The translations under genes and the position numbers were made by a program. From positions 53,572 to 117,571 of the forward strand of contig NZ_JAAQPI010000018.1 in NCBI RefSeq assembly GCF_011683955.1: a stretch of 64,000 nucleotides of DNA, given 5' to 3'. The notes below the pieces were generated by a model. It was not told the DNA's origin. It searched no databases and was given only the letters and a program-made list of their open reading frames with translations. Shown here one piece after another: positions 50,687 to 59,257 of the stretch. Position 1 is the first letter of the stretch. The number at the start of each line of letters is the position of its first letter. This stretch comes from Pseudomaricurvus alkylphenolicus (lineage in GTDB: Bacteria > Pseudomonadota > Gammaproteobacteria > Pseudomonadales > Cellvibrionaceae).

Positions 50687-51199
50687 CTACGCCGCCACCT
50701 CCTCCTGATGCGTATGATAACCTCCCTTGACGTACATCAGAGGTTGGCGCTGCGGGTTGAAATAGGACTGGCGAATACGACCGACGATAATCTGGTGGTC
50801 TCCTCCCTCGTAGACTGCGTAGCTTTCGCACTCGAAACTGGCAACGGTATCTTGCAGTATGGGGACGCCCAGACTCCAGGTTTCCCAGGGGGTCATGGCG
50901 AAACGGTCGTCTACTTTGCTGGCAAAGCGTTGCGATATCTGGCGTTGCTCATGGCTAAGAACATTGATGGCAAAGGCCGTATCGTTGGTAAAGGCCTTGA
51001 GACTCGCGGAACCATTTTTAAGGCAAAAGAGCACCAGAGGTGGCTCCATTGACACCGAGGTAAACGAGTTGGCGGTCAGCCCCACCGGCTGTCCTTGCGC
51101 ATCTATCGTCGTCACGACCGTGACTCCGGTGGCGAACGCCCCCAAAGCTCTGCGTAACTCTGTCGTGGTGGTTTCACTCAACCGTTTTTTGTGCTCCAT
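50687..51199 (-). CDS. NAD(P)H:flavin reductase (HsaB/HpaC-like)
   Basis: 170 residues. The flavin reductase domain is clear: RRALGAFATGVTVVTTIDAQGQPVGLTANSFTSVSMEPP (split by me only for description), LVLFCLKNGSASL, FAINVLS and RF. Its role is to give reduced flavin to a two-component monooxygenase. The only fitting oxygenase in the window is the HsaA-like protein at 1654-2868, and both genes have the AATGAC-N6-GTCATT operator upstream. It converges with the MFS gene with only 6 bp between stops. The C-terminal GGYHTHQEE is usual for the small reductase form. Confidence 0.92.
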   Translation of the reverse strand: MEHKKRLSETTTTELRRALGAFATGVTVVTTIDAQGQPVGLTANSFTSVSMEPPLVLFCLKNGSASLKAFTNDTAFAINVLSHEQRQISQRFASKVDDRFAMTPWETWSLGVPILQDTVASFECESYAVYEGGDHQIIVGRIRQSYFNPQRQPLMYVKGGYHTHQEEVAA

Positions 51200-51258
51200 C
51201 CTATGTCTCCCAATGGTGAGTTTCTCTCCGTCAGCAGTGAAAGTGGCGAAGAAATCAT

Positions 51259-51276
51259 AATGACTAAAATGTCATT
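51259..51276 (-). promoter_or_regulatory. AATGAC-N6-GTCATT operator before the flavin reductase
   Basis: AATGAC at 51259-51264, TAAAAT, GTCATT at 51271-51276, followed by CTATTG. Arms, spacer and flank are the same as at 2887-2904. It lies 60 bp upstream of the reductase start at 51199. The rest of 51277-51681 holds motif copy 9 and no gene I can support. Confidence 0.72.
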
Positions 51277-51556
51277 CTATTGATTGCCCTTAGCGGGTAT
51301 CAAGCTGTTGTCTCTCACAATGGTACGCCATGGTAAAAGTCCCGATTAATGAATTGACCGGTAAGCCTTGCGGCACTAGGCGGAGACAGGAGTGGTCATC
51401 GATCTCACTCTGTTAGACCTGGAGTAAAACGTTTACACATCGGGGTGACTTTATAACCTGCTTTGCGGCTGTTTGGGGGCAGACATATTCCTAGTTCCAG
51501 CGTCTATTCTTCCGCTGACAGCAGTTCATACCCATCGAATCCAAGTATTATATTGA

Positions 51557-51581
51557 ACATAATTACCAAATATGTTCAAAT
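51557..51581 (+). promoter_or_regulatory. ACA-N13-TGT motif, copy 9, the most symmetric
   Basis: GAACATA-N9-TATGTTC (51555-51577) is a perfect 7-bp-arm palindrome containing ACA at 51557 and TGT at 51573, then TCAAAT. It lies 107 bp before the SDR at 51682. Its symmetry suggests a repressor or activator site rather than only a promoter. Confidence 0.6.
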
Positions 51582-51681
51582 TATGGCCTTGTTACCCTAT
51601 TTAGATGCTGATCGAAGGTGTTATTTCAGCCGTAGGGAATAACAGCACTTGTTGTAATACTGAGAACCGGAGTGAAGTACG

Positions 51682-52392
51682 ATGCCATCGACTGAATTGA
51701 TCGTCATAACGGGGGGTACCAAAGGTATCGGAAAAGCACTGGTTCATAAGTTTGCTGCCCATGGTTTTGATATAGCAACCTGCGCCAGAAACCCAGTGGA
51801 ACTTGCGGCGTTAAAAGAAGAGGTTGAAAAAACCTATGGTGTACAGGTCACTGCGAAAACTGCCGATTTGTCTCAAAAAGAGCAGGTTCTTCAGTTTTCT
51901 GATCATGTATTGAGTCTGGGTAATTCCATTGGAGCTCTAATCAATAATAGCGGGCGTTTTTTGCCTGGAAGCGTACTTTCTGAAGCTGAAGGGCAGCTGG
52001 AGGAATTGATTGATACCAATCTTCTTTCTGCTTATTGGTTAATACGGGCTTTGGTTCCTACTATGACGGTCGCCAAAAGGGGGTACGTCTTCAACATTTG
52101 TTCTACGGCGTCTTTGATGGCCTATAACAGTGGGGCATCATACTCAATCAGCAAATTCGCAATGTACGGTATGTCCAAAAATCTACGGGAAGAGTTGAAG
52201 CCCAATGGCATTAAAGTATCTTCGGTAATCCCCGGACCGACATTGACGACTTGCTGGGAAGAGGCGGACATACCCGATCAGCGCTTTATCGATCCTGCCG
52301 ATATTGCAAAGATCGTTTATGACGCGTTCGACACGAGCTCCCGTACGGTTGTTGAAGATATTATCATACGTCCACAACTTGGAGACTTATAA
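51682..52392 (+). CDS. Short-chain dehydrogenase/reductase (sepiapterin-reductase-like)
   Basis: 236 residues. TGGTKGIGKALVHKFAAHGF, INNSG, Ser in NICSTASL and YSISKFA are all present; ATCARNP after the second strand has an Arg, pointing to NADP(H). A+T content and codon use look higher than in the catabolic genes upstream. It is 59 bp upstream of folE. SDR plus GTP cyclohydrolase I pairs occur in tetrahydrobiopterin-like cofactor synthesis, where an SDR makes the last reduction; that role is possible but no PTPS gene (the middle step) is in the window. Confidence 0.85.
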   Translation: MPSTELIVITGGTKGIGKALVHKFAAHGFDIATCARNPVELAALKEEVEKTYGVQVTAKTADLSQKEQVLQFSDHVLSLGNSIGALINNSGRFLPGSVLSEAEGQLEELIDTNLLSAYWLIRALVPTMTVAKRGYVFNICSTASLMAYNSGASYSISKFAMYGMSKNLREELKPNGIKVSSVIPGPTLTTCWEEADIPDQRFIDPADIAKIVYDAFDTSSRTVVEDIIIRPQLGDL

Positions 52393-52451
52393 CAAGCAGC
52401 GTTTGAAACATACTACGCCATACCATAAATCAGAGAGATAAAGAGGTAGCC

Positions 52452-52991
52452 ATGAAACAGCACTATGAAGCGATAATTCGTGAAATTGGAGAAAATATTG
52501 AACGACCGGGCCTGAAAGATACGCCCCAACGCGCTGCAAAAGCTATGGATTTCCTGACTCAAGGCTACCAGCACAGCGTTGAGGAGGTTGTAAACGGTGC
52601 CCTTTTTCCGTCTGATTCCAGCGAGATGATTATCGTAAAAGACATTGAACTCTATTCAATGTGCGAACATCATATGTTGCCCTTCATCGGCAAGGCGCAT
52701 GTTGCCTATATCCCTACTGGAAAAGTCATCGGATTATCCAAAATAGCGCGAGTTGTCGATGTCTTTGCCCGCAGACTCCAAATTCAAGAGCAGCTAACCG
52801 TTCAGATAGCTGAATCTATTCAAAATGTGATCAATGCGGAGGGAGTTGGCGTTATTATCGAGGCAAAACACTTGTGCATGATGATGAGAGGAGTGGAGAA
52901 GCAAAATTCTTCCATGAAAACTTCTTCAATGCTCGGGACGTTTCGAAGTGATCCATCGACCCGAAACGAATTCTTGGCCTTGATGCGTTAA
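52452..52991 (+). CDS. folE: GTP cyclohydrolase I
   Basis: 179 residues, a typical length. It opens GTP to 7,8-dihydroneopterin triphosphate, the first step of folate or biopterin synthesis. The zinc ligands are visible: Cys and His in [10 protein letters not shown] (~residues 75-84) and Cys in KHLCMMMRG (~residue 146). [22 protein letters not shown] and QEQLTVQIA are standard blocks. The N-terminal residues [15 protein letters not shown] are the family start. It is co-directional with the SDR upstream. Being outside the folate cluster and paired with an SDR, it may serve a special pterin rather than folate. Confidence 0.96.
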   Translation: MKQHYEAIIREIGENIERPGLKDTPQRAAKAMDFLTQGYQHSVEEVVNGALFPSDSSEMIIVKDIELYSMCEHHMLPFIGKAHVAYIPTGKVIGLSKIARVVDVFARRLQIQEQLTVQIAESIQNVINAEGVGVIIEAKHLCMMMRGVEKQNSSMKTSSMLGTFRSDPSTRNEFLALMR

Positions 52992-53174
52992 CACAAAGAT
53001 GGATCGATGCCAATTTCTCGCCAAAGGAAATAAGGCGAGGGGATGTTGATCACGCAATGAATTATTCAAGAGGAAGCGAGTTGATTTTCTCTCGGCGCAG
53101 GTTTTGTCACTGACAATAGCTATTACACTGAGGTGTTGGCATTGGTCAGAAGGCTTGTCGAGACTCTCCTCTAA

Positions 53175-54466
53175 CAGCGTGTTGAAAAAGTCTGCATATG
53201 GTAAAATTTCGAAAAAATCAGTGAGTAAGCAAATGCGCGGCGACATTAATCCACAGTCCTCCATGTTTAGCTACATCGACTTAGAAAGTTGAATACTACA
53301 ACAGCACCCGATCAGAAAAATACGCCGCATTGTGGATGAAGCGCTGGTGGAGATGGCCCCCTGGTTTGACGAGATGTATGCCACTGGTGGTAGGCCCTCC
53401 ATTCCTCCTGAGATGCTAATTCGGGCTTCTCTGTTGCAGATCTTCTTTACCATTCGATCAGAACGCCAATTGGTAGAGCGTATCGACTATGACCTGCTAT
53501 TTCGCTGGTTTGTCGGGTTGGGGATTGATGAGGCAGTATGGAATCATTCGACCTTCTCAAAGAACCGGGATCGCTTAATGGCTCATCAGGTTGACGAAAA
53601 GCTCTTTGATACCGTTAAAAAGCAAGCTTATGCAAAAAAGTTAATGTCTCGTGATCATTTCACCGTCGATGGCACACTGCTCGACGCCTGCGCCGGCATT
53701 AAATCATTCAAACCGAAGGAAGAGCATTCTGACGATGATGATAGCCGCAGCTCTGGAGAAAACTTCCACGGCGAGAAACGCAGCAATGAGACTCACGAGT
53801 CCACTACTGACCCCGAGGCTCGCTTATTCCGCAAAGGTAAAGGAAAAGAGGCCAAGCTGTGCTTCATGGGGCATCTACTCACCGAGAACCGTAATGGCCT
53901 GATTGTTGATGCAGAAGCCAGCCTGGCCGGAACATCCAAAGAATGGGATTCGAGCATCAGTTTGCTGGCAAATCAGAGCGCTCGACCAGGGCAAACGGTG
54001 GGCGCAGATAAAGGATATGACACCAACGAATTTGTAGAAGGTTGCCGCGAATTAAGGGTGACGCCACATGTAGCGGCGAAGACTGTAGGCAGCAAGGCTG
54101 ATGGAAGAACAACCTCGACTGACGGCTACTTGATAAGCCAACGGAAACGCAAACGGGTTGAAGAATGTTTCGGCTGGATGAAAGCATATGGACTCATGCA
54201 TAAGCTTCGTCATCGCGGTATAGAAAAAGTCGATTGGTTATTCCGATTTACGGCAGCCGCTTACAATATCACCCGAATGAAGACGTTAATTGCCTAAAAA
54301 GGGCGAGATAAAGTTGGTTTTGGCTACATCCTGCAGAGTGAATGATTGCTACTATCATCTGCAGAAATGTAACCGAAAAACTAGGCAAAGACAAAGCTGA
54401 AAATTTTTTTGATTACACTAAGGGGACTACGAAAATTCGTAATTTTCCGTATTTTTCAACAGGCTG
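53175..54466 (+). mobile_element. IS5-family insertion sequence, 1292 bp
   Basis: Terminal inverted repeats CAGCGTGTTGAAAAA (53175-53189) and, on the complement, CAGCCTGTTGAAAAA (54452-54466), 14 of 15 identical. It is flanked by CTAA (53171-53174) and CTAG (54467-54470), which fit the YTAR target of IS5-type elements although the two are not identical. It contains a single transposase frame at 53233-54297 broken by a stop codon. It is inserted after folE. Confidence 0.88.
53233..54297 (+). pseudogene. IS5-family transposase with in-frame stop codon
   Basis: DDE transposase of the IS5 family. Translation from the ATG at 53233 gives MRGDINPQSSMFSYIDLES, then TGA at 53290-53292, then ILQQHPIRKIRRIVDEALVEM in the same frame. 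Relatives read on through this point with an Arg codon, so a single CGA to TGA change would explain it. The downstream part (from 53332, 321 residues) is intact, with VDGTLLDACAGIKSFKP, AGTSKEWDSSISLLA, ADKGYDTNEFVEGC and the Glu-containing KRVEECFGWMK. It could still be made from the GTG at 53332, but without the N-terminal domain it is probably inactive. Confidence 0.87.
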
Positions 54467-54582
54467 CTAGTATTATAAGGGTTTATGCAACCCCGCTCCT
54501 CTTTTTCGTGAAATTTCCATCTAGGGAGCCCTAAGCAGGACTTGCCTTCTTAGCGGGGTGGCTTCAGTCTGGTCATGTCACC

Positions 54583-55605
54583 CTAATTTGCTTGATTGGA
54601 CTTTGTGCACTGGTCTTTTCGCCACTGCTTGGGTGAAAATCCGGTCCAGGTTTTAAAGTTGCGGCTGAATACGGAAATGTCTGCATACCCCAGGTTAAGG
54701 GCCAGATCGGTGATGGATATAGGGCTTTGCTCCAGGTGCTGTTTGGCGATAGATTGGCGAACATCCCTGAGTAGTGTTTGGTAGTTTGTATTTTCTTCTT
54801 GCAGTTTAAGTTGTAGCATCCTGTGGTGTATGTCGAGATTAGCGGCGACTTTTTCGATACAGCACTCACCCGAAGGGAGCAGTTGACCGATGATCGCCCT
54901 GGCTTGGTTTTGCAAGCTGTTTGGGTAGCGTTGTTGGAGAAGGCCTAATTGCTCGCGAAAATGGTGCTGTATGGCGGCTTCGTCAAAATGGGTTTTTTGC
55001 ATTAATGCAGAGGCCGGTAACAGCACACCGTCAAAACTGCTGGAAAATTGTGTCTGTGGGTAAAAGCCTTGTTGTGTCCTTGCGGGTTGTTCTTGTGCAG
55101 GATCCGCTTGTGTTAAGTTAAGCTGTAGGGAATACCGGTCAGCGTTCATCAACCTGGCCGTAATATTAGCCAGGTTGGCCACCGAAAATTGTATTAGCTG
55201 ATTGAGCCCCAAGGGTGTTTGAAAATCAAATTTCATCGCTAGCTGTATGCTACTCCCCAGAGGAACCTGAGTAATGTGGACACCGTTGGCAAACAGGTAA
55301 ATATAGCGGTCAAGGGCAGTTAGCGCCTGGCTCACCGTTGGTTCCTGGGAGACTGTTATGGGAAGATCACCGAGCACACCGGGGTTTTCAGTCTCGGCCA
55401 GCAGCAAGCCGAACAGTGGCTCGCTACATTGCAATGCGCAGCGCTCCAGTAGCTCAGACATTTTGCTATAGGATATATAACTATTGGGGTCCCGGAATTG
55501 GGCATAGCTTAAGCCGACGTCGCGAATTAGCTGGACGGGATTTGCGCCTAGAACTTGCGCAGCTGCTTCAAACCCGGAAATAGCACCGCTTCGGACTAAA
55601 TACAT
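54583..55605 (-). CDS. AraC-family regulator with arabinose-binding-like N-terminal domain
   Basis: 340 residues. The N-terminal ~230 residues match the OruR/ArgR-like AraC sensing domain (PITVSQEPTVSQALTALDRYIYLF; no cupin). The C-terminal ~100 residues hold two helix-turn-helices: AANLDIHHRMLQLKLQEENTNYQTLLRDVR and ITDLALNLGYADISVFSRNFKTWTGFSPKQWR, ending near the C-terminus. It is divergent from the second AraC gene; direct repeats lie in the 168-bp gap. Its target may be the TonB receptor at 56747 or itself; effector unknown. Confidence 0.9.
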   Translation of the reverse strand: MYLVRSGAISGFEAAAQVLGANPVQLIRDVGLSYAQFRDPNSYISYSKMSELLERCALQCSEPLFGLLLAETENPGVLGDLPITVSQEPTVSQALTALDRYIYLFANGVHITQVPLGSSIQLAMKFDFQTPLGLNQLIQFSVANLANITARLMNADRYSLQLNLTQADPAQEQPARTQQGFYPQTQFSSSFDGVLLPASALMQKTHFDEAAIQHHFREQLGLLQQRYPNSLQNQARAIIGQLLPSGECCIEKVAANLDIHHRMLQLKLQEENTNYQTLLRDVRQSIAKQHLEQSPISITDLALNLGYADISVFSRNFKTWTGFSPKQWRKDQCTKSNQAN

Positions 55606-55624
55606 GTTGGATTCTTTTTGGGCT

Positions 55625-55656
55625 TTTCGTAAAGTATCAAATTCATTTCGTAAAAT
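55625..55656. promoter_or_regulatory. Direct repeats, candidate AraC-type binding site
   Basis: TTTCGTAAAGT (55625-55635) and TTTCGTAAAAT (55646-55656), 21 bp start to start, two helical turns. Direct half-sites with this spacing are what AraC proteins bind. They are just upstream of the gene starting at 55605. Confidence 0.55.
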
Positions 55657-55773
55657 GTCAATAGGAGTGGCGATACTTTGAGTTGCAACAATACCAATTA
55701 GCTATCAGAACAAGCTGCGATTATTAACCTTGCCCACGGTTTTAAAGCCGTTCTTCAACATGAAGGTAATGGC

Positions 55774-56610
55774 TTGGGAGCCTGCCTTATACAGCGCTGG
55801 CAAGGGTATTTGGGCGAGTACGTTATACCTAAGCATCAACATCCTATGATTGCTATGGTGATAGGAGGCAAAGCCCGGATAAGACGCGAGCGTTATGAGA
55901 ATGAGCTTTCTGTCGACTACTCGATGCCTGGTGATATTACCTTAATCCCCCAAAATCAAGCTATGCGCTGGCACGTGAATGGTGAAAAGGATGTTATCTC
56001 TGTTATATTCTCCAATGAAAAAACATGCAGTATTTTGCAAAATCCTTATGACAGAATATCGCAGCAGTTTGGCAATGAGGATTTCGTCGGCTCATTTTCA
56101 GATGCCTATTTATACGCCAGCTGCAATCATCTTACCAATGTGTTGTTGTCGGCTGAGACCATAGATGTCGGCTATATAGATGTTCATCTCAAGGCCCTTG
56201 AATTGTATGCACAGAACTATCTGGGCAATGGTGATAAAGGTGTTTTACCTAAAATTCCACTGCACTCCCATCATGTTATATTTGCTATGCAGCGTTTAAT
56301 ACAAGACCTCGCTAACGAAGTGCGTATTGAGGGGATTGCCAAAGAGCTACGCGTTTGCCATGCCTATTTGACAAAACGCTTCAAGCAGGAGTTGGATATT
56401 ACGCCACACCATTTTTTAATGCTACAACGTATAAAAAAGGCACAAGAGCTATTGGTTAATACAGATTTAGGCATTGCGACAATCGCAGAAGAATCGGGTT
56501 TTTCCCATCAAAGTCATTTAACCAGAAATTTTTCCAAAATAGTGGGTGTGTCACCGCTGAAATTTCGTCAGCGATCTAGGGCGGCAATTCCCGATAACGC
56601 CCAATTTTAA
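55774..56610 (+). CDS. AraC-family regulator with cupin-type N-terminal domain, start uncertain
   Basis: 278 residues from the TTG at 55774. The N-terminal part is a cupin-like sensor (GEYVIPKHQHPMIAMVIGGKA) and the C-terminal part has the two AraC helix-turn-helices (GIAKELRVCHAYLTKRFKQE; TIAEESGFSHQSHLTRNFSKIVGVSPLKFRQ). Coding-like sequence continues upstream in frame to a stop at 55699 with no ATG, GTG or TTG before 55774, so the true start is not clear; loss of a short 5' piece is possible. It is the opposite-strand partner of the AraC gene at 54583 and converges with the TonB receptor gene. Confidence 0.85.
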   Translation: MGACLIQRWQGYLGEYVIPKHQHPMIAMVIGGKARIRRERYENELSVDYSMPGDITLIPQNQAMRWHVNGEKDVISVIFSNEKTCSILQNPYDRISQQFGNEDFVGSFSDAYLYASCNHLTNVLLSAETIDVGYIDVHLKALELYAQNYLGNGDKGVLPKIPLHSHHVIFAMQRLIQDLANEVRIEGIAKELRVCHAYLTKRFKQELDITPHHFLMLQRIKKAQELLVNTDLGIATIAEESGFSHQSHLTRNFSKIVGVSPLKFRQRSRAAIPDNAQF

Positions 56611-56641
56611 CGGTTTAACGGTTTTTCATGTTTTAGGTGAA

Positions 56642-56679
56642 CGATGTGAAGCACCACCGGCCGGTGGTGCTTCACATCG
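56642..56679. repeat. Perfect 38-bp palindrome
   Basis: CGATGTGAAGCACCACCGG (56642-56660) followed at once by its exact reverse complement (56661-56679), no loop. It lies in the 136-bp gap between the convergent AraC and TonB receptor genes. No T-run follows on either strand. It may act as a terminator-like hairpin or be a protein-binding or recombination site. Confidence 0.85.
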
Positions 56680-56746
56680 AAAGGAGCCTATTACCTAAAC
56701 ATAACGAGTTTCTCCTTAAACTACACTTCGGATTTGAATCTGCGAT

Positions 56747-59194
56747 CTAATAATTATAGCCCAGCGTTATTCCATAGCTTCTTGGGCGCCCTGTTAGTCT
56801 GCCCGAAGTGTCAGAGGACGATATCACATTGGTCACATAGTATTCATCAGCCAGATTCTTACCCCAAAGCATCACTCTCCAGTGACCCTCTGGAGATTCA
56901 TAGCCAAGACGTGCTCCCCACACGGTGTAACCGTCCATTTCATTAAAGTATGGCGTGATGGATGCTGCTCCCTGAGCCAGTTGTGATTCGTTGTAGCGCA
57001 GGCGTCCGCCACCAAATGCGGCTTCAGATTGCGATTGCCCGGAGAGGTTAACCCCAGCAAATAGAGTTCCGCCATGTTGCAAGGCAGTACGGTAATCCAG
57101 ATCCATGCTGTAGGTCCACTCTGGTGTCAGTGGAATAGGGTCTCCTGCAAAGTCTTCGGTGCCGCCGATCAGCTCCAATAAGCCATTGTTATTTCGCTGG
57201 GCTTCACTGGTAAAGCTCACGCCTTTGTAGTCGGTTACTTTCGAATCCAAATAGGTCACCGAGGCCGTAAAGGTAAGCGACTCACTCAGCAATGCTGTGA
57301 TATCCGCCTCCAAACCGGATATCTCAGTTTCGGGAACATTATCCAAAATATCCAAAAAACCAAAAACGGGGTCGAGTACCTTAGTTCTGAGCTGTTTGTC
57401 TTTGTACTCATAGCGAAAGGCAGCGCCATTTAATTGAACTCTATTATCGAGCATGGAGGTTTTAAACCCGGCTTCATAGGACAGTACGGATTCTTGCGTA
57501 ACGGGCTCTAATTGCGTCCAAAAGGCTGCTGCAATGGCGGGGTAGCTTCCAGATTTATACCCTTTGGAGATGTTTGCGTATAGGAGCGTTTCGTCATTTA
57601 AGTGAAAGTCTGTACCCAGGCGCCACGAAACGTTCTCTTCGGCCAAGGTGTCGACAAAGGGGTCTCCCGGTAGCCCTTGATAATTCAGCGAATAGCAATC
57701 GGGATACTCGCCAATGGGTGTAAATAGCGTTCCTCCCCCAAAGGCAGCGCCAAGCATATTGAACAGCTCGGCAACTGCACCGTCACCGGTAGAGTGGTTG
57801 CAACTGACGGCATCGATTTCCGACTCGGTGTAGCGTGCGCCCAGCTTAAAGACCAGGTCATCCGTCACATCGTAGTCCAGGTTGGCGAATAGGGCAGAGG
57901 ACTCGATACTTTGATCAATTCGTATACTGCTGCCGTTGATATAATTGTTGGATAGCGTGTAATTAGTCCCATCGATATACCGAAGTTCGCTTTCTTCGAA
58001 GGTGTCACTGTTTTCCTGGTTAATACCGACCACCCAACGTGCCTGATCGAATTCGCCAGCGATCCGGAACTCGGTGATCCAGGTGTCGATGGTTGCATCC
58101 GTTCTTTCCAGGTCAAAAAGAACCAAAGCCGAACCGTCGCCGTCGGTCTGTTGTTGTTGCTTAAAGTCTGCATAAGTGGTCAATGCAGTGAGGGTGATGT
58201 TGTTGTTTAGATCCCAGTCACCCCGTAGAACAACTTGATAGAAATCGCGTTCGCTGGAGGGCTCAAACGGCGAGCTGGCTTCGTCATCTCGGGGGCTATT
58301 TGTGATAATCTTGCTCCAATCAGCATCACGGTTGCCACCACTGACAAAAGGTTCGGCAAGCAATGTCCCCAGGTTCTCCGGGGGAAGCCCTGTGACAGCG
58401 TCGATGGGTATTTGGGGGTTAATAGCGATGTACTGTTGCGCTTGTGGATCGGACTGATCTTTCCAGCCGTTGATATTCACCAGATAGCGTGATGTATCTG
58501 TCGGGTTATAGGTCAAAATAAGTCGTTCAGCATGGTACTCCTCGGCACCATTTTCATCATCTGAACTGGTGCTTTTCTGCCATTCGTCGGCATTTGCAGT
58601 GGTAAATGAAAAGCGAGCGCCTAGTGCTTCTGTTAGCGGGCCACTAACAAAACCGTTCACTTCTACCTTGTCGAAACGGCCATAACTCACGTCGCCACCA
58701 GCTTCAAACTCATCTCTTGGCTTGGCGGCAATAAAGTTGATGGCTCCGCCGGTCGAGTTTTGTCCAAATAATATCCCTTGGGGGCCTTTAAGTACCTCCA
58801 TGCGTTCCAGGTCGTAGGCCGCGTGGCTGGCGAGCACCGGAAATGGCATTGGCGCTTCATCTAAATAGAGGCTGGTGGCTGGGTAGGCCCCTAGTGTTTG
58901 TTCATTAAAGCCAATTCCTCTAAGGGTAAAAATCGGTGTGTTTGCTGTACTGGTGGCGAACACTAACCCAGGTACCGCTGAGGTGATCTCTTCCAGTGAT
59001 GCTAATTTTTGATCTTTGAGCTTTTCTCCTGAAACAGCAGCAATGGATAGCCCTACATCGTTCGCACTTTCTGATCTTTTATTGGCGGTTACTATTATTT
59101 CTTCTAGCTCTATAGCTAATGTCGTATTGGAATACAGGGGTAGCGTACACAAATGTGTGAAAATTGCGGATTGTATTACCTTTCGTTTTAACAT
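56747..59194 (-). CDS. TonB-dependent outer-membrane receptor
   Basis: About 815 residues from the ATG at 59194, with GGGTGAG upstream; a GTG 12 bases earlier is in frame. Signal peptide with basic start and IQSAIFTHLCTLPLYSNTTLAIE, plug with LEEIIVTANKRSESANDVGLS and LKGPQGILFGQNSTGGAINF, then barrel strands, ending RSYGITLGYNY with aromatic end. It belongs to the group of receptors with plug-start IIVTA that import terpenoid, sugar or lipid-like compounds rather than a clear siderophore type. Located downstream of and convergent to an AraC gene. Confidence 0.94.
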   Translation of the reverse strand: MLKRKVIQSAIFTHLCTLPLYSNTTLAIELEEIIVTANKRSESANDVGLSIAAVSGEKLKDQKLASLEEITSAVPGLVFATSTANTPIFTLRGIGFNEQTLGAYPATSLYLDEAPMPFPVLASHAAYDLERMEVLKGPQGILFGQNSTGGAINFIAAKPRDEFEAGGDVSYGRFDKVEVNGFVSGPLTEALGARFSFTTANADEWQKSTSSDDENGAEEYHAERLILTYNPTDTSRYLVNINGWKDQSDPQAQQYIAINPQIPIDAVTGLPPENLGTLLAEPFVSGGNRDADWSKIITNSPRDDEASSPFEPSSERDFYQVVLRGDWDLNNNITLTALTTYADFKQQQQTDGDGSALVLFDLERTDATIDTWITEFRIAGEFDQARWVVGINQENSDTFEESELRYIDGTNYTLSNNYINGSSIRIDQSIESSALFANLDYDVTDDLVFKLGARYTESEIDAVSCNHSTGDGAVAELFNMLGAAFGGGTLFTPIGEYPDCYSLNYQGLPGDPFVDTLAEENVSWRLGTDFHLNDETLLYANISKGYKSGSYPAIAAAFWTQLEPVTQESVLSYEAGFKTSMLDNRVQLNGAAFRYEYKDKQLRTKVLDPVFGFLDILDNVPETEISGLEADITALLSESLTFTASVTYLDSKVTDYKGVSFTSEAQRNNNGLLELIGGTEDFAGDPIPLTPEWTYSMDLDYRTALQHGGTLFAGVNLSGQSQSEAAFGGGRLRYNESQLAQGAASITPYFNEMDGYTVWGARLGYESPEGHWRVMLWGKNLADEYYVTNVISSSDTSGRLTGRPRSYGITLGYNY

Positions 59195-59257
59195 GGTTTT
59201 TCTCACCCTTTAGTTATTGTATTGGCTATGCTACTGCCGGAATCAAATGGCTTTTTG

